Source: Kalmanozyma brasiliensis GHG001
Lineage: Eukaryota; Basidiomycota; Ustilaginomycetes; Ustilaginales
Assembly (NCBI RefSeq): GCF_000497045.1
Contig: NW_015961948.1
Span: forward strand, 1,543,878-1,607,877
Length of the DNA stretch: 64,000 nt
Direction: 5' to 3'
Within the stretch, counting starts at the first letter, position 1, and each line of letters opens with the position of its first letter. The notes under the pieces were generated by a model. The model did not search any database and was not told where the DNA came from. It worked only from the letters and a program-made list of their open reading frames with translations. A program made the translations under genes and the position numbers. Shown in pieces: positions 29,820 through 38,916 of the stretch.

Positions 29820-31184
29820 ATGAAGTTCACTCCCACATTCACGGCGCTCTTCAGCGTCCTCTTCCTGGCCATCTGCCTCGAGCAAGCGCAGGCTGATTCG
29901 GTCACAGCACCTCTGGCTCTCACAGAAGTGGGAGACCAGGGCAAACCAACGACGCCTCTTTCCTACCTGAACCTCGAGCCTGCCGCGCAGCAGATCGCCT
30001 CTGCAGCCACGCCACACCGCAAGCGTCTGCTGCCAACCGAGTCGCAGCCCTTCGTCTCGAAACTCAGCAGCGAGGGTCTCTCGCTCCGAGCTCTCGACGG
30101 AAGCCTTCTCTCCGGCCTCCCTCTGGTTGGGCAATTCGACCACGAGGGTGACTACACCAACGTTGCCGCACAAAAACGGCTCCTTGGACCGCTCTCATCG
30201 CTCGCGCCGTCAGAGGACACGCAGTACCTCCAGCCGAATCAGCAGCAGTTGGGCAGCGTGCATCCACTCGACCGTCGTGCCACGCCCTCTGGCCTGAACG
30301 TGTTTGGTAACGAGATTCCGGTTGATGCTGTGCCGCTTGATGCTCTGCCTTTGAACAAGCTTGGTAAGGGTGGTATCGCCAGACGTGACGAGCCGGTTGA
30401 TCTGGGTCTCAAGACGGGTAATCCGCAGGATGTGGATGCAGCTGAGTCGCTGCTCAGCGGTCTGCTTCCTGTCAGACGAGAGGTCAAGCCCGTCGATCTG
30501 GGATTGAAGACTGGCAATCCGGTGGACGTCAAGTCGCTTCTGAGCGGGCTGCTCCCCATCAAACGTGATGTTCCTGTTCAACCCGTCGATCTGGGGTTGA
30601 AGACGGGCAACGCGCAGGATGCGGATCGCGCGCAGAGCCTGCTTGGCAGCCTCCTCCCAGTGAAGCGCGACAGCATCTCTCCTGACAACGTCGATCTGGG
30701 CAGTCTTCAATCGCTCGCCACCTCCGCCGCTGGTCAGGGCAAGGAGAGCGTGATGCCCCTCGCGCTGGGCCAGGTGAAGCAGGCGGCGAGCCCCGCGGTG
30801 CAGGCGATCAAGACGGTGAATCAGGTGTGCACCGCCTTCGGTTGCGAGAGACTGGTCCGAGGCGCTGTACAGGGAGCGCTTCCGGCCTCACCACTTCCCG
30901 CTGGTGCCATCGGAAAAAGAGGCGACCCCGCGGTCGACACGATCCTCGACACCTCCGATCAAGTCCGAGATGCCGTACTCAACCTCAAGAGCACGACCGA
31001 CAACGCAGCGGGCGAGTTTGTCAAGAGCTTGTACGGCAAGACCAAGAGGGAGACCCTCTTGCCGGGATACAGCCTGCTGCCGGGAACAGGGCCGGGCGCG
31101 AAAAACGCGGTCAAGGAGATCGTCGATTTCGTTGGGCTCCCGCTGCCTGGCAAGAGGGGGATGGAGAGGAGGCGCAAGGTGTAG
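29820..31184 (+). CDS. Secreted Kex2-processed repeat protein (peptide-precursor-like)
   Basis: Predicted 454-residue secreted protein. Residues 1-25 are a signal peptide (MKFTPTFTALFSVLFLAICL, then cleavage near AQA|D). Ten dibasic Kex2-type sites end at residues 69, 120, 153, 189, 220, 249, 283, 367, 410 and 446. Between sites 189 and 283 lie three tandem repeats (residues 190-220, 221-249, 250-283), each with the core PVDLGLKTGN followed by SLL-G-LLP and Lys/Arg-Arg; a decayed fourth copy starts at VDLGSLQSLA. The C-terminal third has one Cys pair (VCTAFGCE) and another excisable segment ending PLPGKR. This layout matches the kexin-processed repeat-protein class that includes smut repellents and cyclic-peptide precursors. 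No tailoring enzyme is adjacent. The frame extends upstream, but the ATG at 29820 begins the signal peptide. Function unknown. Confidence 0.87.
   Translation: MKFTPTFTALFSVLFLAICLEQAQADSVTAPLALTEVGDQGKPTTPLSYLNLEPAAQQIASAATPHRKRLLPTESQPFVSKLSSEGLSLRALDGSLLSGLPLVGQFDHEGDYTNVAAQKRLLGPLSSLAPSEDTQYLQPNQQQLGSVHPLDRRATPSGLNVFGNEIPVDAVPLDALPLNKLGKGGIARRDEPVDLGLKTGNPQDVDAAESLLSGLLPVRREVKPVDLGLKTGNPVDVKSLLSGLLPIKRDVPVQPVDLGLKTGNAQDADRAQSLLGSLLPVKRDSISPDNVDLGSLQSLATSAAGQGKESVMPLALGQVKQAASPAVQAIKTVNQVCTAFGCERLVRGAVQGALPASPLPAGAIGKRGDPAVDTILDTSDQVRDAVLNLKSTTDNAAGEFVKSLYGKTKRETLLPGYSLLPGTGPGAKNAVKEIVDFVGLPLPGKRGMERRRKV
30387..30668 (+). repeat. Three in-frame tandem repeats with dibasic boundaries
   Basis: Units 30387-30479, 30480-30566 and 30567-30668 encode 31, 29 and 34 residues. 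Each contains PVDLGLKTGN and ends LLP(V/I)(K/R)R. Codons for the shared core differ between copies (for example CTG-GGT-CTC, CTG-GGA-TTG and CTG-GGG-TTG for Leu-Gly-Leu), so the protein sequence is better kept than the DNA. Confidence 0.9.
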
Positions 31185-33379
31185 GGCGTTGACGTATGTC
31201 TCTTAGTGTTGTTTCTGTTCGCGCCTATCATGGCTGCCCGTCCCACTGTGCTTCTGACTTGCTAATTACTGTCCCTCATTCAGACGTGTGAGTGTCCTGA
31301 AGGAGGTCGACGATGCAGATGAGTTGCGTCTATCGATGTGTACTCTGGTGCGACGTGTTTCGCAATGACGCGCACGGTATTGCGTTGGAGGTGGTGTATG
31401 GCGACCGGAGTCGAGACGATGGCCGAAAGACCGCGCGACGTGGCCCTTGGCCAAGATGTGGCTTGCTTCTCCTGCGGCAAATGCAAACTGTGGGCGCTGC
31501 ATGCATAAAGGTTCGAAACGTCGGCAGGAGGTGGTCTGGTTAGGTCCGCTATCGCCGTCCTGAGCGCGGCATGCCATCCCACGTCGAGGTGACCGATCAT
31601 CAGCCAGGATTGCCTCGATAGCGACCACTGCCGGTCAACATCTCGGCCAAGCCAAGAGTGAGCTTTGGTGGATTGGAGGCCTGTCAATTCTGATATTCAA
31701 TCAAGAAAGAAAAAAAAGGAGCTGCGCAGCGGAGGCAGCCAATCGCGCTCCTTCTCGCCGCTAAGCGGGTTAACCCATCCGATCGACTGGGACTCCCAAA
31801 TAAGATTTTAATTTGGTGCCGTGTCGTGAGAACCCAGACAGACCAGGATCCGATCCAAAGACGATTCGGCTTAGCCGAACAGACGGCGTGGGAATATCAC
31901 AAAGTGACGTTCGAGACCAGCCAAGTCCCAAGGGCAGGTAGTCTAAGCGGACGGACATTCAAATGTATCGACATGTACCGCGCCAAGTCTCATCTCGTAC
32001 CATCGGTTGGGTGGCGACGCCTCCTTTGGTACGAGCAAACACCGACGCGTGTCGGTCCTCAGCCTGGTACCGATGAAAGCGGGCAGGACCGGCTCTCGGG
32101 TTTGCTCCAGACGCTCTGTCGCTTTGCTGCCATCTTGATTCGAGTTCGCAATCCTGAGTCATCTATCCGAACGACTGCCCGTTATGAAGCAGCGGCGAGT
32201 CCGAAGCGCACCGTCTGTCAAAGTTGAGGGGCATGAACTGACTCTGTGTATCAACAATCGGATAGCGAGGTGAGTGGGATTTCAATTCTTCTTGAAGAGG
32301 CGTGAGTCGGCTGCATCAGCACGTTGAGGATCTTCCGAAAGGGCTCGAAGCGTGACAAGAGAGTGTCTAGACACTTCTTGCGCAACCGAGCTTTCGTCTT
32401 TTTGTTTTTATTGTTCAAAATGAAATTGTTTGTTTGCTTGGTTGGTTGGCTGCCACTTGCCACAGTTCACAAAAGGCTGAGCCAGGTTCTGAAATTGGAA
32501 GGTTTGGCTAGGCGTGGAAAGACTGCTTTGTGATTGATCGCTCGTGCCAAGTCTCTAATCTCTCTCCCTCCCTCTCCTCCAACTTGGGCGACCTCCTTCT
32601 TCCTCGCACCTTGCCACCTGTCCCTACTCTCTTCTCCCATAACAGACACGCAGCGCTGCCCTCTCTTTCCTGACCGCCTTTCAGATTCACATCTCAAGGT
32701 ATAGGAAACTTCTTCGCAAAGGCAGTCGCACTCGCAGTATCACTAGCTGCTTCCCGCTCTGCTCTTCGCCTCTCCTGGTCGACCTGATTCAACTCATATC
32801 GACTTCATCAACCCAGGCAACCTACTCGTTACTGACGTCAACCATCTTTGACGCGCATCAGCTCAAGCACCGAGCTCCCGGAAGCGCATACTGACGCCCA
32901 TCTGGTGCCTCTCACAAAAGGTGCCATCTTGGGCAGCATCTAATCCGCTTATCATTCCTACGCCAGGCGACCAGCATCAGCAAACCATTCTTTGCCACGA
33001 CGTGTTGTCGCCTCGGCTTCTCTTCTCGCACCATCTCTAGTCGATGATTACTTTGACGCAGAGTCGGTCGACGCATTCGAGACCATAGCAGCCCTACGAC
33101 ACCGACGCTGCTTCTTCATCGACCGATCCGACTCGAGCTCTGCTCGCCTAGCCTCTCAGCTACTGGCAGGCTAGCTCTCAGCAGCTCAAAGCTTGTATGC
33201 ATAGCTACACGCAGCCCTCGCCTCGGTCAAGGACGTGAAACAGATTGCCTGGCTGCCTCGCAACTGATCAATTTGCTCCGACACCTGTCGCCGATATCAC
33301 CGCAATCTTTTGGCACTCTCACGACCTTCTAAAGTTCGATCAATTCTAGCATAAACGGAAGCAAGCAATTGATACGACC
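31185..33379. other. Long intergenic region and probable leader of the YTH gene
   Basis: About 2.2 kb without a supportable gene. Frames of up to 135 codons in 31266-32227 lack family signals. From about 32550 to 33379 the plus strand is C/T-rich with few ATGs, fitting a promoter and a long 5' untranslated leader for the RNA-binding protein gene. Confidence 0.45.
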
Positions 33380-36300
33380 ATGTCTCACAATCCAGCTAAC
33401 TCTCAGCGTCCATCGCGCGGTGGCCAGTCTCGCAAGCCTTCCGACCTTGGCGACCCAGATCGTCGCATCTCAAGCTCAACGACTGCCGCTCCATCGCGCA
33501 ACTTGGCGAGTCCGCCACCTGCTTCATATCCAACATACTCGACTGGATACCATAATCCGCCACCAGCGATGAGCACGCATCCACACTACCATCAGCACCC
33601 ACCACCACCACTCCAGGGCGCCGCCCCCTATACCTCGTACGCTACCCCACCCAGCGCTGACACTTATGGCTACGCCGGTTCCGCCTATCATCCCGCGCGT
33701 CAGGGCAACGAGTCGCACCCATATTCACGACCCCGTGCGACTCACAGCCAATCACACAGCTCAGGTTCCGGTTCCAGCGGCGCCGCTCACGAATCTGTCG
33801 GTGGCTCGCATTATGCCCCACACTACACCTCCTCGTTTCCTGCTGTGAGTTCAACCCCTCCCGGTGGTCACGCAGGGCGCACGAGGTGGGCGTGGGTTCC
33901 TATTGAAGTACCCCAGACTCACCTTCCTGAGGATGCTGCCCATATGCAGCAGCAGTACGGCCCCTATTCAACGACCTACTTTCCTTCTCAAACTGGCTCG
34001 GCTCCTCACTCTGCTTCGACCACCTCGCATCAATCGTACCAGTACGCCGAGCATCCCGTTCAAGGTACGCCTGCGTATGGTATGCAGAACACGCCTCCCG
34101 GCTACGCGCCCTCGTACCCTTACCATCTCCACCCAAGTCACTACGGGCCCCCTCTTACTCACGGACACAACTCACACTCGCACGTTGCGCCGTCAGGCAG
34201 AGGCTCTTGGTCCGGATCGCAGCACGCCGGTATGCCGACTCCGGGTGGTTCGGGTCCTAGCAGCCGAAGAGCATCGAATCAGGCGAGTCGATCCAACAGC
34301 TCTCAACGACGCACTAGCTCCAATTCTTCCGGCAACCTCTCTTCGCCCCTCCCTGGGTCCACGCCGCTGCCTCACCGACCTTCGCGTGACGCTCGGACCC
34401 CTTCGTCGCAGCCTTCCGGACCGATCGAGGAGGACGTCTATTCCGAATCAGCTGTCGCCAGCAGTGTCTCTGGACTCGCCTCGGAGGTTGACGCAGATTT
34501 CGATGCTGATGCGTCCATCGACGCGAGAGGAGCCGAGCGCGTCCCTGGGAGTGGCCTGAGGCCACACTACCACCCGCAGCAAGGTCCACGATCCGATTGG
34601 GTTTTGTGGTGTGGCAATGTGCCGCAGGATGCTACCGTCGAGGAACTCTGGGAAGTCTTCTCACGTCTCAGTCCTGACGAATACCGACGCTGGCTTGCCA
34701 CAGTGGAAGGACAAGAGCACGCAAGTGAGACGTCTGCGATCGACGACGACGTGGATGATCACGGCGTTCTGTCCATCTTCATCATCTCGCGTAGCAATTG
34801 CGCCTTTGTCAACTACGCCACCTCGACCCATCTCGATCGAGCGGTCAAATACTTCCAGGGTAAGCAGGTGCGACCTCGCGACACTCGATGCCCTAAGCTT
34901 GTCTGCCGTGTTCGCAAGAAGGACGACGAAGCTCAGGCTGGTGTCGCCGGTCAACGTGGTCGAGGCATTCATGTCGCCTGGCTCAAGCAGCAGAGAGAGC
35001 TCGAGCGAGCGCAAAACGCATCTACTGCCGATCGAAATCCGTCCGAGACGTCTTCTCAGCCTTCCAGTGATGTTCTGACGTCGCCGCTCAAAGACACGCA
35101 GGCGGTGGCCGCAGGACTCACATCGGCTGCTTCGTACAGCTCGAGCGGTTCCGCGTCGTATGCATCCACCAACTCGTCCCTCTTCCGTCATCCTGCCTTT
35201 CGCCATCGCTTCTTCATCCTCAAGAGCCTTCGCGCCGATGATCTGGATCGATCCGTCGAGACCGGCTACTGGGCCACACAGCCACACAACGAGAATGTGC
35301 TGGACCAGGCTTATCGCAACAGCGAGACGGTCTTTCTCATCTTTGGTGTCAATCAGACCGGCCAGTTCCATGGCTACGCCAAGATGGCCGGACCCATCCA
35401 CACTTCGACCAATGACAGCAAGGAGAAGGAAGAACAGGTGCGCCGCGCCAGTCAGGCCTCGACGCTGTCGGTCGTGACGGGCAATCTCTCGGCGACCGCC
35501 GTTCCCGATTCGGTCGACGAGAAGGTCGGCGAGTCTCACATTGTCGCCTCTCCCTTGGATGCCGAAGCGCGATCTCATCCGACATTGGACAAGCGCGACA
35601 TCGAGGCGGCTAGGGGCTTGTTCGGAGCGCTCGTCGTCGACGGTGTCTTGGACGCTCGCGGTCAGCCCATGACATCTCCTCTGCCCATCACGCCGAATCC
35701 GGAAGAAGGTGCATTTGAGAAGAGCTTGTCCATGTCACCTCAGCGTGACGACACGATCACTCCTCAAAACGCCGACGCGTACGTCCAATCCAGCACCTGG
35801 CCCTACACCTCGACGAAGAGCACCATCAGCGGTAACAACACCTCCGAGTCCGACAAGACGGAGCGACCCAAACTCGGCTCGGCACTCTCTGCAGATCGCT
35901 CATCTGCTCGCGTCGCTGCAGAGTCGGACGAGCATGGCGTACGCCGTATGGACATGGAGCCGGACTCATCGCAGACCAGTTCGAGCCTCAATGACCAACC
36001 GTCACTGGCGCCGAGCGACTCAGCTTCATGGTCGTCGGCCGATCCACGCGTGGCTGAGCAGATCGCCTTGCGCGCGGTGATCCACAACCTGCGTCTCGAC
36101 GAAATGGAATCGCGTGGTCAAGCGGAAAGGCTCGAGAGTAAGCTTCGGTCTACTCCCGGCCACACTGATGACGACACTACGGGCAAAGGCGAGGAGGCGC
36201 CTCCAAGTCAAGGCGACGAGCCTCGATCGCCACCACGTCAATCCTCTTCGGATTCGTGGGGCAAGCCGTTCCGCGTCGAATGGGTTCGCACCGATCCGCT

Positions 36301-36526
36301 GCCGTTCCAGAGGGTCAAAAGGCTGCGCAATCCATGGCGAGACAATCGCCAGGTCAAGGTCTCGCGCGATGGCACGGAATTGGAGCCTGGAGTCGGGCGT
36401 CAATTGCTTGAAGAGTGGAATCGGTTGCATGCTCCTGCTCTCGTCGACAGCACCAAAGCCAGCAGCAAGGTGGCAGATACGTCGCCGTCATCTGCTGGAC
36501 GCAACGCAAGCGATGAAGACGAGTGA
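33380..36526 (+). CDS. RRM- and YTH-domain RNA-binding protein
   Basis: Predicted 1048-residue RNA-binding protein. Residues 1-390 are low-complexity, rich in Ser, Pro, Tyr, His and Gly. An RRM-like domain follows (about 402-520: SDWVLWCGNVPQDATVEELW, SNCAFVNYATSTHLDRAVKY). A YTH domain begins at RHRFFILKSLRADDLDRSVE (about 607), with TGYWATQPHNE holding the conserved cage Trp, VFLIFGVNQTGQFHGYAKM, and, about 290 residues later, PFRVEWVRTDPLPFQRVKRL and NPWRDNRQVKVSRDGTELEP. The YTH fold is therefore split by a long Ser/Thr-rich insertion (about 670-960). YTH proteins bind N6-methyladenosine or specific RNA motifs (Mmi1, Pho92, YTHDF/DC). Which mode applies here is not decidable by eye. The ATG at 33380 follows a long leader. 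Confidence 0.9.
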   Translation: MSHNPANSQRPSRGGQSRKPSDLGDPDRRISSSTTAAPSRNLASPPPASYPTYSTGYHNPPPAMSTHPHYHQHPPPPLQGAAPYTSYATPPSADTYGYAGSAYHPARQGNESHPYSRPRATHSQSHSSGSGSSGAAHESVGGSHYAPHYTSSFPAVSSTPPGGHAGRTRWAWVPIEVPQTHLPEDAAHMQQQYGPYSTTYFPSQTGSAPHSASTTSHQSYQYAEHPVQGTPAYGMQNTPPGYAPSYPYHLHPSHYGPPLTHGHNSHSHVAPSGRGSWSGSQHAGMPTPGGSGPSSRRASNQASRSNSSQRRTSSNSSGNLSSPLPGSTPLPHRPSRDARTPSSQPSGPIEEDVYSESAVASSVSGLASEVDADFDADASIDARGAERVPGSGLRPHYHPQQGPRSDWVLWCGNVPQDATVEELWEVFSRLSPDEYRRWLATVEGQEHASETSAIDDDVDDHGVLSIFIISRSNCAFVNYATSTHLDRAVKYFQGKQVRPRDTRCPKLVCRVRKKDDEAQAGVAGQRGRGIHVAWLKQQRELERAQNASTADRNPSETSSQPSSDVLTSPLKDTQAVAAGLTSAASYSSSGSASYASTNSSLFRHPAFRHRFFILKSLRADDLDRSVETGYWATQPHNENVLDQAYRNSETVFLIFGVNQTGQFHGYAKMAGPIHTSTNDSKEKEEQVRRASQASTLSVVTGNLSATAVPDSVDEKVGESHIVASPLDAEARSHPTLDKRDIEAARGLFGALVVDGVLDARGQPMTSPLPITPNPEEGAFEKSLSMSPQRDDTITPQNADAYVQSSTWPYTSTKSTISGNNTSESDKTERPKLGSALSADRSSARVAAESDEHGVRRMDMEPDSSQTSSSLNDQPSLAPSDSASWSSADPRVAEQIALRAVIHNLRLDEMESRGQAERLESKLRSTPGHTDDDTTGKGEEAPPSQGDEPRSPPRQSSSDSWGKPFRVEWVRTDPLPFQRVKRLRNPWRDNRQVKVSRDGTELEPGVGRQLLEEWNRLHAPALVDSTKASSKVADTSPSSAGRNASDEDE

Positions 36527-37739
36527 CGCGCTCAAAGCAAAGCCGCGCTTCTCGTATTCACCGCGACAATCATTCTCGCAGTGTCGCTGCGATTCCCACC
36601 CAACGACAAGGTCTTTCAGCAACCTTTTCTCCCCCGTCTACCTCCAAATTTGACATGCACATCACCTTGCGTGTATCCTCCGGTCACCATACTCGTATAC
36701 CGTTGGTCCCCAAAGGCGAAGAAATCCGCTCCATCCATTCTCGCTACTCACTGCAGAGAAGATGGAAGAAGAGATATTCCCCTCCCCTTCTACTACCCAG
36801 CCAACCTTGCCGACATACCTCTTTGCAGTAATACCCGCACCGCATTTAGTCAAGTCTTTTCTCTTTCTCCAGTCACCTAGCATTGTACTCTCAGCATATA
36901 CTCGGGCTTAGTTGTTCAAGCGCAACCTCTCCAAACCCAATCTTGTACTCTTATACACAGTCTCCGGAGCACACGTCTTTCGCATTCCGCATCGCAAACT
37001 TGGGCCTCAAACTCTCCCTCTCTCATCTCTTCTACTAGGATCTCTGCCCGCCTTCGGGTCCTGTAATGTAATGCTCATATACTCGCTGAATCTTATGTTG
37101 TGCTGAGGGTGTGGGTGGGTGAGAGCCGCGGGGGAGATGATGGTTCGGGCCAAAGTAGTCTATCTGTTAGGTCCAGCACAGAATCGTATGACAGGGCCTT
37201 CACCGACACGCATGCAAATTCCCTAAAAATAAACTCGCGATTCCAAACGCCGGCCTGGCGCCTCCTTTTCATGTCGGTTTATGCCCTGGCAGAAATGGGC
37301 TGATGCGATTCACGAGCGTGTTGGCCTCTTTTTTCAGGGTCTTGATGGTCGATCGAGAGGATATCGACAACAGAATACTTTGGCTCATAGTTTGGATGGG
37401 CTGCTCTTCTTGACGCACCAACAATCACAACGCCGACCCGCCGCTGCAACAGCTCCACTCGGGAGCGAGACCATCCAAGCACGAACGCGCATCACCCAAG
37501 ACGATCATACCCGCCACTGCTTCACCTGGCTCCCATCGTAAGCCGATTCGGAGAGACATCGCGACCTTTGTCTTCGTCTGCTCCATCCTAGCTCGTCTCG
37601 GACAGACATCGTACCTGGTCGTGGTCAGCTGCTTGTATCTAGCGCGACTCTCACTAGCATCACGGATCACACCAGCTTCTGGACCGCGTCGCTCGTCATC
37701 CCGCACATAGACGCCCGCCATCGAAGGGCAACTTCCATC
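36527..37739. other. Intergenic region upstream of the short-chain dehydrogenase
   Basis: About 1.2 kb with no convincing gene. The first 550 bp after the YTH gene are T/C-rich and probably its 3' untranslated region; the remainder should hold the promoter of the dehydrogenase gene. Several short frames exist without recognisable content. Confidence 0.45.
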
Positions 37740-38756
37740 ATGGCGTCCTACACCTCCATCGTACGGTCGATGCTGCGCTCCCCACCATCCTCCTCATCAC
37801 CCCCGTGGGATCCAAACACATCCATGCCCCTACTCACAGACCGGATTGTCATCCTAACCGGTCCAACATCCGGAATCGGCTACGAGACGCTACGACAACT
37901 CATCCTCTCCGGGGCGCACGTCTATCTCTTCGGTCGCTCGCTCGAGCGATTAGCGCACACGCGCGATACACTTTCGACCGAATGCGCCACAGCTCTGTCG
38001 TCGATTCCGACCGGATCGATTCGACACGGCGCCTCACCGGGAAGGATGACATTGATACAGTGCGACCTATCCGATCTGGCCTCTGTCAAGAGGGGGGTGG
38101 AGGAGTTTCTGACGAAACAAGACCGGGTCGATCTCATCTTTGGCAACGCAGGCGTTATGGTGGGCGGCAAAACCGTGCAAGGGTACGAGCAGATGTGGGG
38201 AACAAACGTGCTCGGTCATCATGCGTTGTTGCGACTCTTGCTACCGGCACTACGTCGGTCGGAGGCGCAACCGAGAGTGGTCTTGACAGCATCGGATACA
38301 CATCGATGGGTGGACAAGCCACAACACCTCACGCTCAACGACGATGCGACAAATCCCGCTCTCGGCCACATCCATCTCTACGGCCGGTCGAAATTGGGGA
38401 ATGTCTACACCACGAGCTATCTAGCAAGTCTGTCGGATCGGGAGGGATGGGGTTTGACAGTATGCTCGGTCCATCCAGGAGGGGTCAAGAGTCAACTCGG
38501 ATCGAGCAACCGCCTCCTCACCAGCTTTAAAAACCTCTTTCTCGTACCGGCAACACTCGGCGCAGTCACCCAGCTGTGGGGCGGAACAGGCGCACCGAAG
38601 GACGAGGTGCACGGCAAATACCTCGTCCCCTACGCAAGGGTGGGAGAGGAAAGCAAGCTGGCCAAGGACGAAAAGGTACGAGAGGAGGTGTGGAGGTGGT
38701 GTGAGGCGCAGTGTGTGCGGCATGGGTTGGTGAGGGAGGACGAGGTGATTGCGTGA
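37740..38756 (+). CDS. Short-chain dehydrogenase/reductase (SDR)
   Basis: Predicted 338-residue NAD(P)-dependent oxidoreductase of the classical SDR fold. The cofactor-binding motif is ILTGPTSGIGYETLRQLI (about 38-55), NAGVMVGG lies at about 135, the strand ending VVLTASDTHRW holds the catalytic Ser region at about 180-187, and YGRSK (about 213-217) is the catalytic YxxxK. VCSVHPGGVKSQLG is the usual PG motif after the active site. It resembles fungal retinol-dehydrogenase/WW-oxidoreductase-like SDRs whose substrates are mostly unknown. The N-terminal 30 residues are Ser/Pro-rich. The C-terminus of the gene faces DUS1 (convergent, 160 bp apart). Confidence 0.9.
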   Translation: MASYTSIVRSMLRSPPSSSSPPWDPNTSMPLLTDRIVILTGPTSGIGYETLRQLILSGAHVYLFGRSLERLAHTRDTLSTECATALSSIPTGSIRHGASPGRMTLIQCDLSDLASVKRGVEEFLTKQDRVDLIFGNAGVMVGGKTVQGYEQMWGTNVLGHHALLRLLLPALRRSEAQPRVVLTASDTHRWVDKPQHLTLNDDATNPALGHIHLYGRSKLGNVYTTSYLASLSDREGWGLTVCSVHPGGVKSQLGSSNRLLTSFKNLFLVPATLGAVTQLWGGTGAPKDEVHGKYLVPYARVGEESKLAKDEKVREEVWRWCEAQCVRHGLVREDEVIA

Positions 38757-38916
38757 ACCCAGATACCAGTTCGCTCAGAGCGTCAATACACATTCATTTT
38801 CAGCAAGCATTGCAGCATGACGACGACTTGGCACGAGGCATTCTGACAACTCAACACGGGCACAACTGAGCACTGCCAGAGGGAGGGTGTTTCAGCGAGA
38901 TATGAATTGCACGACT

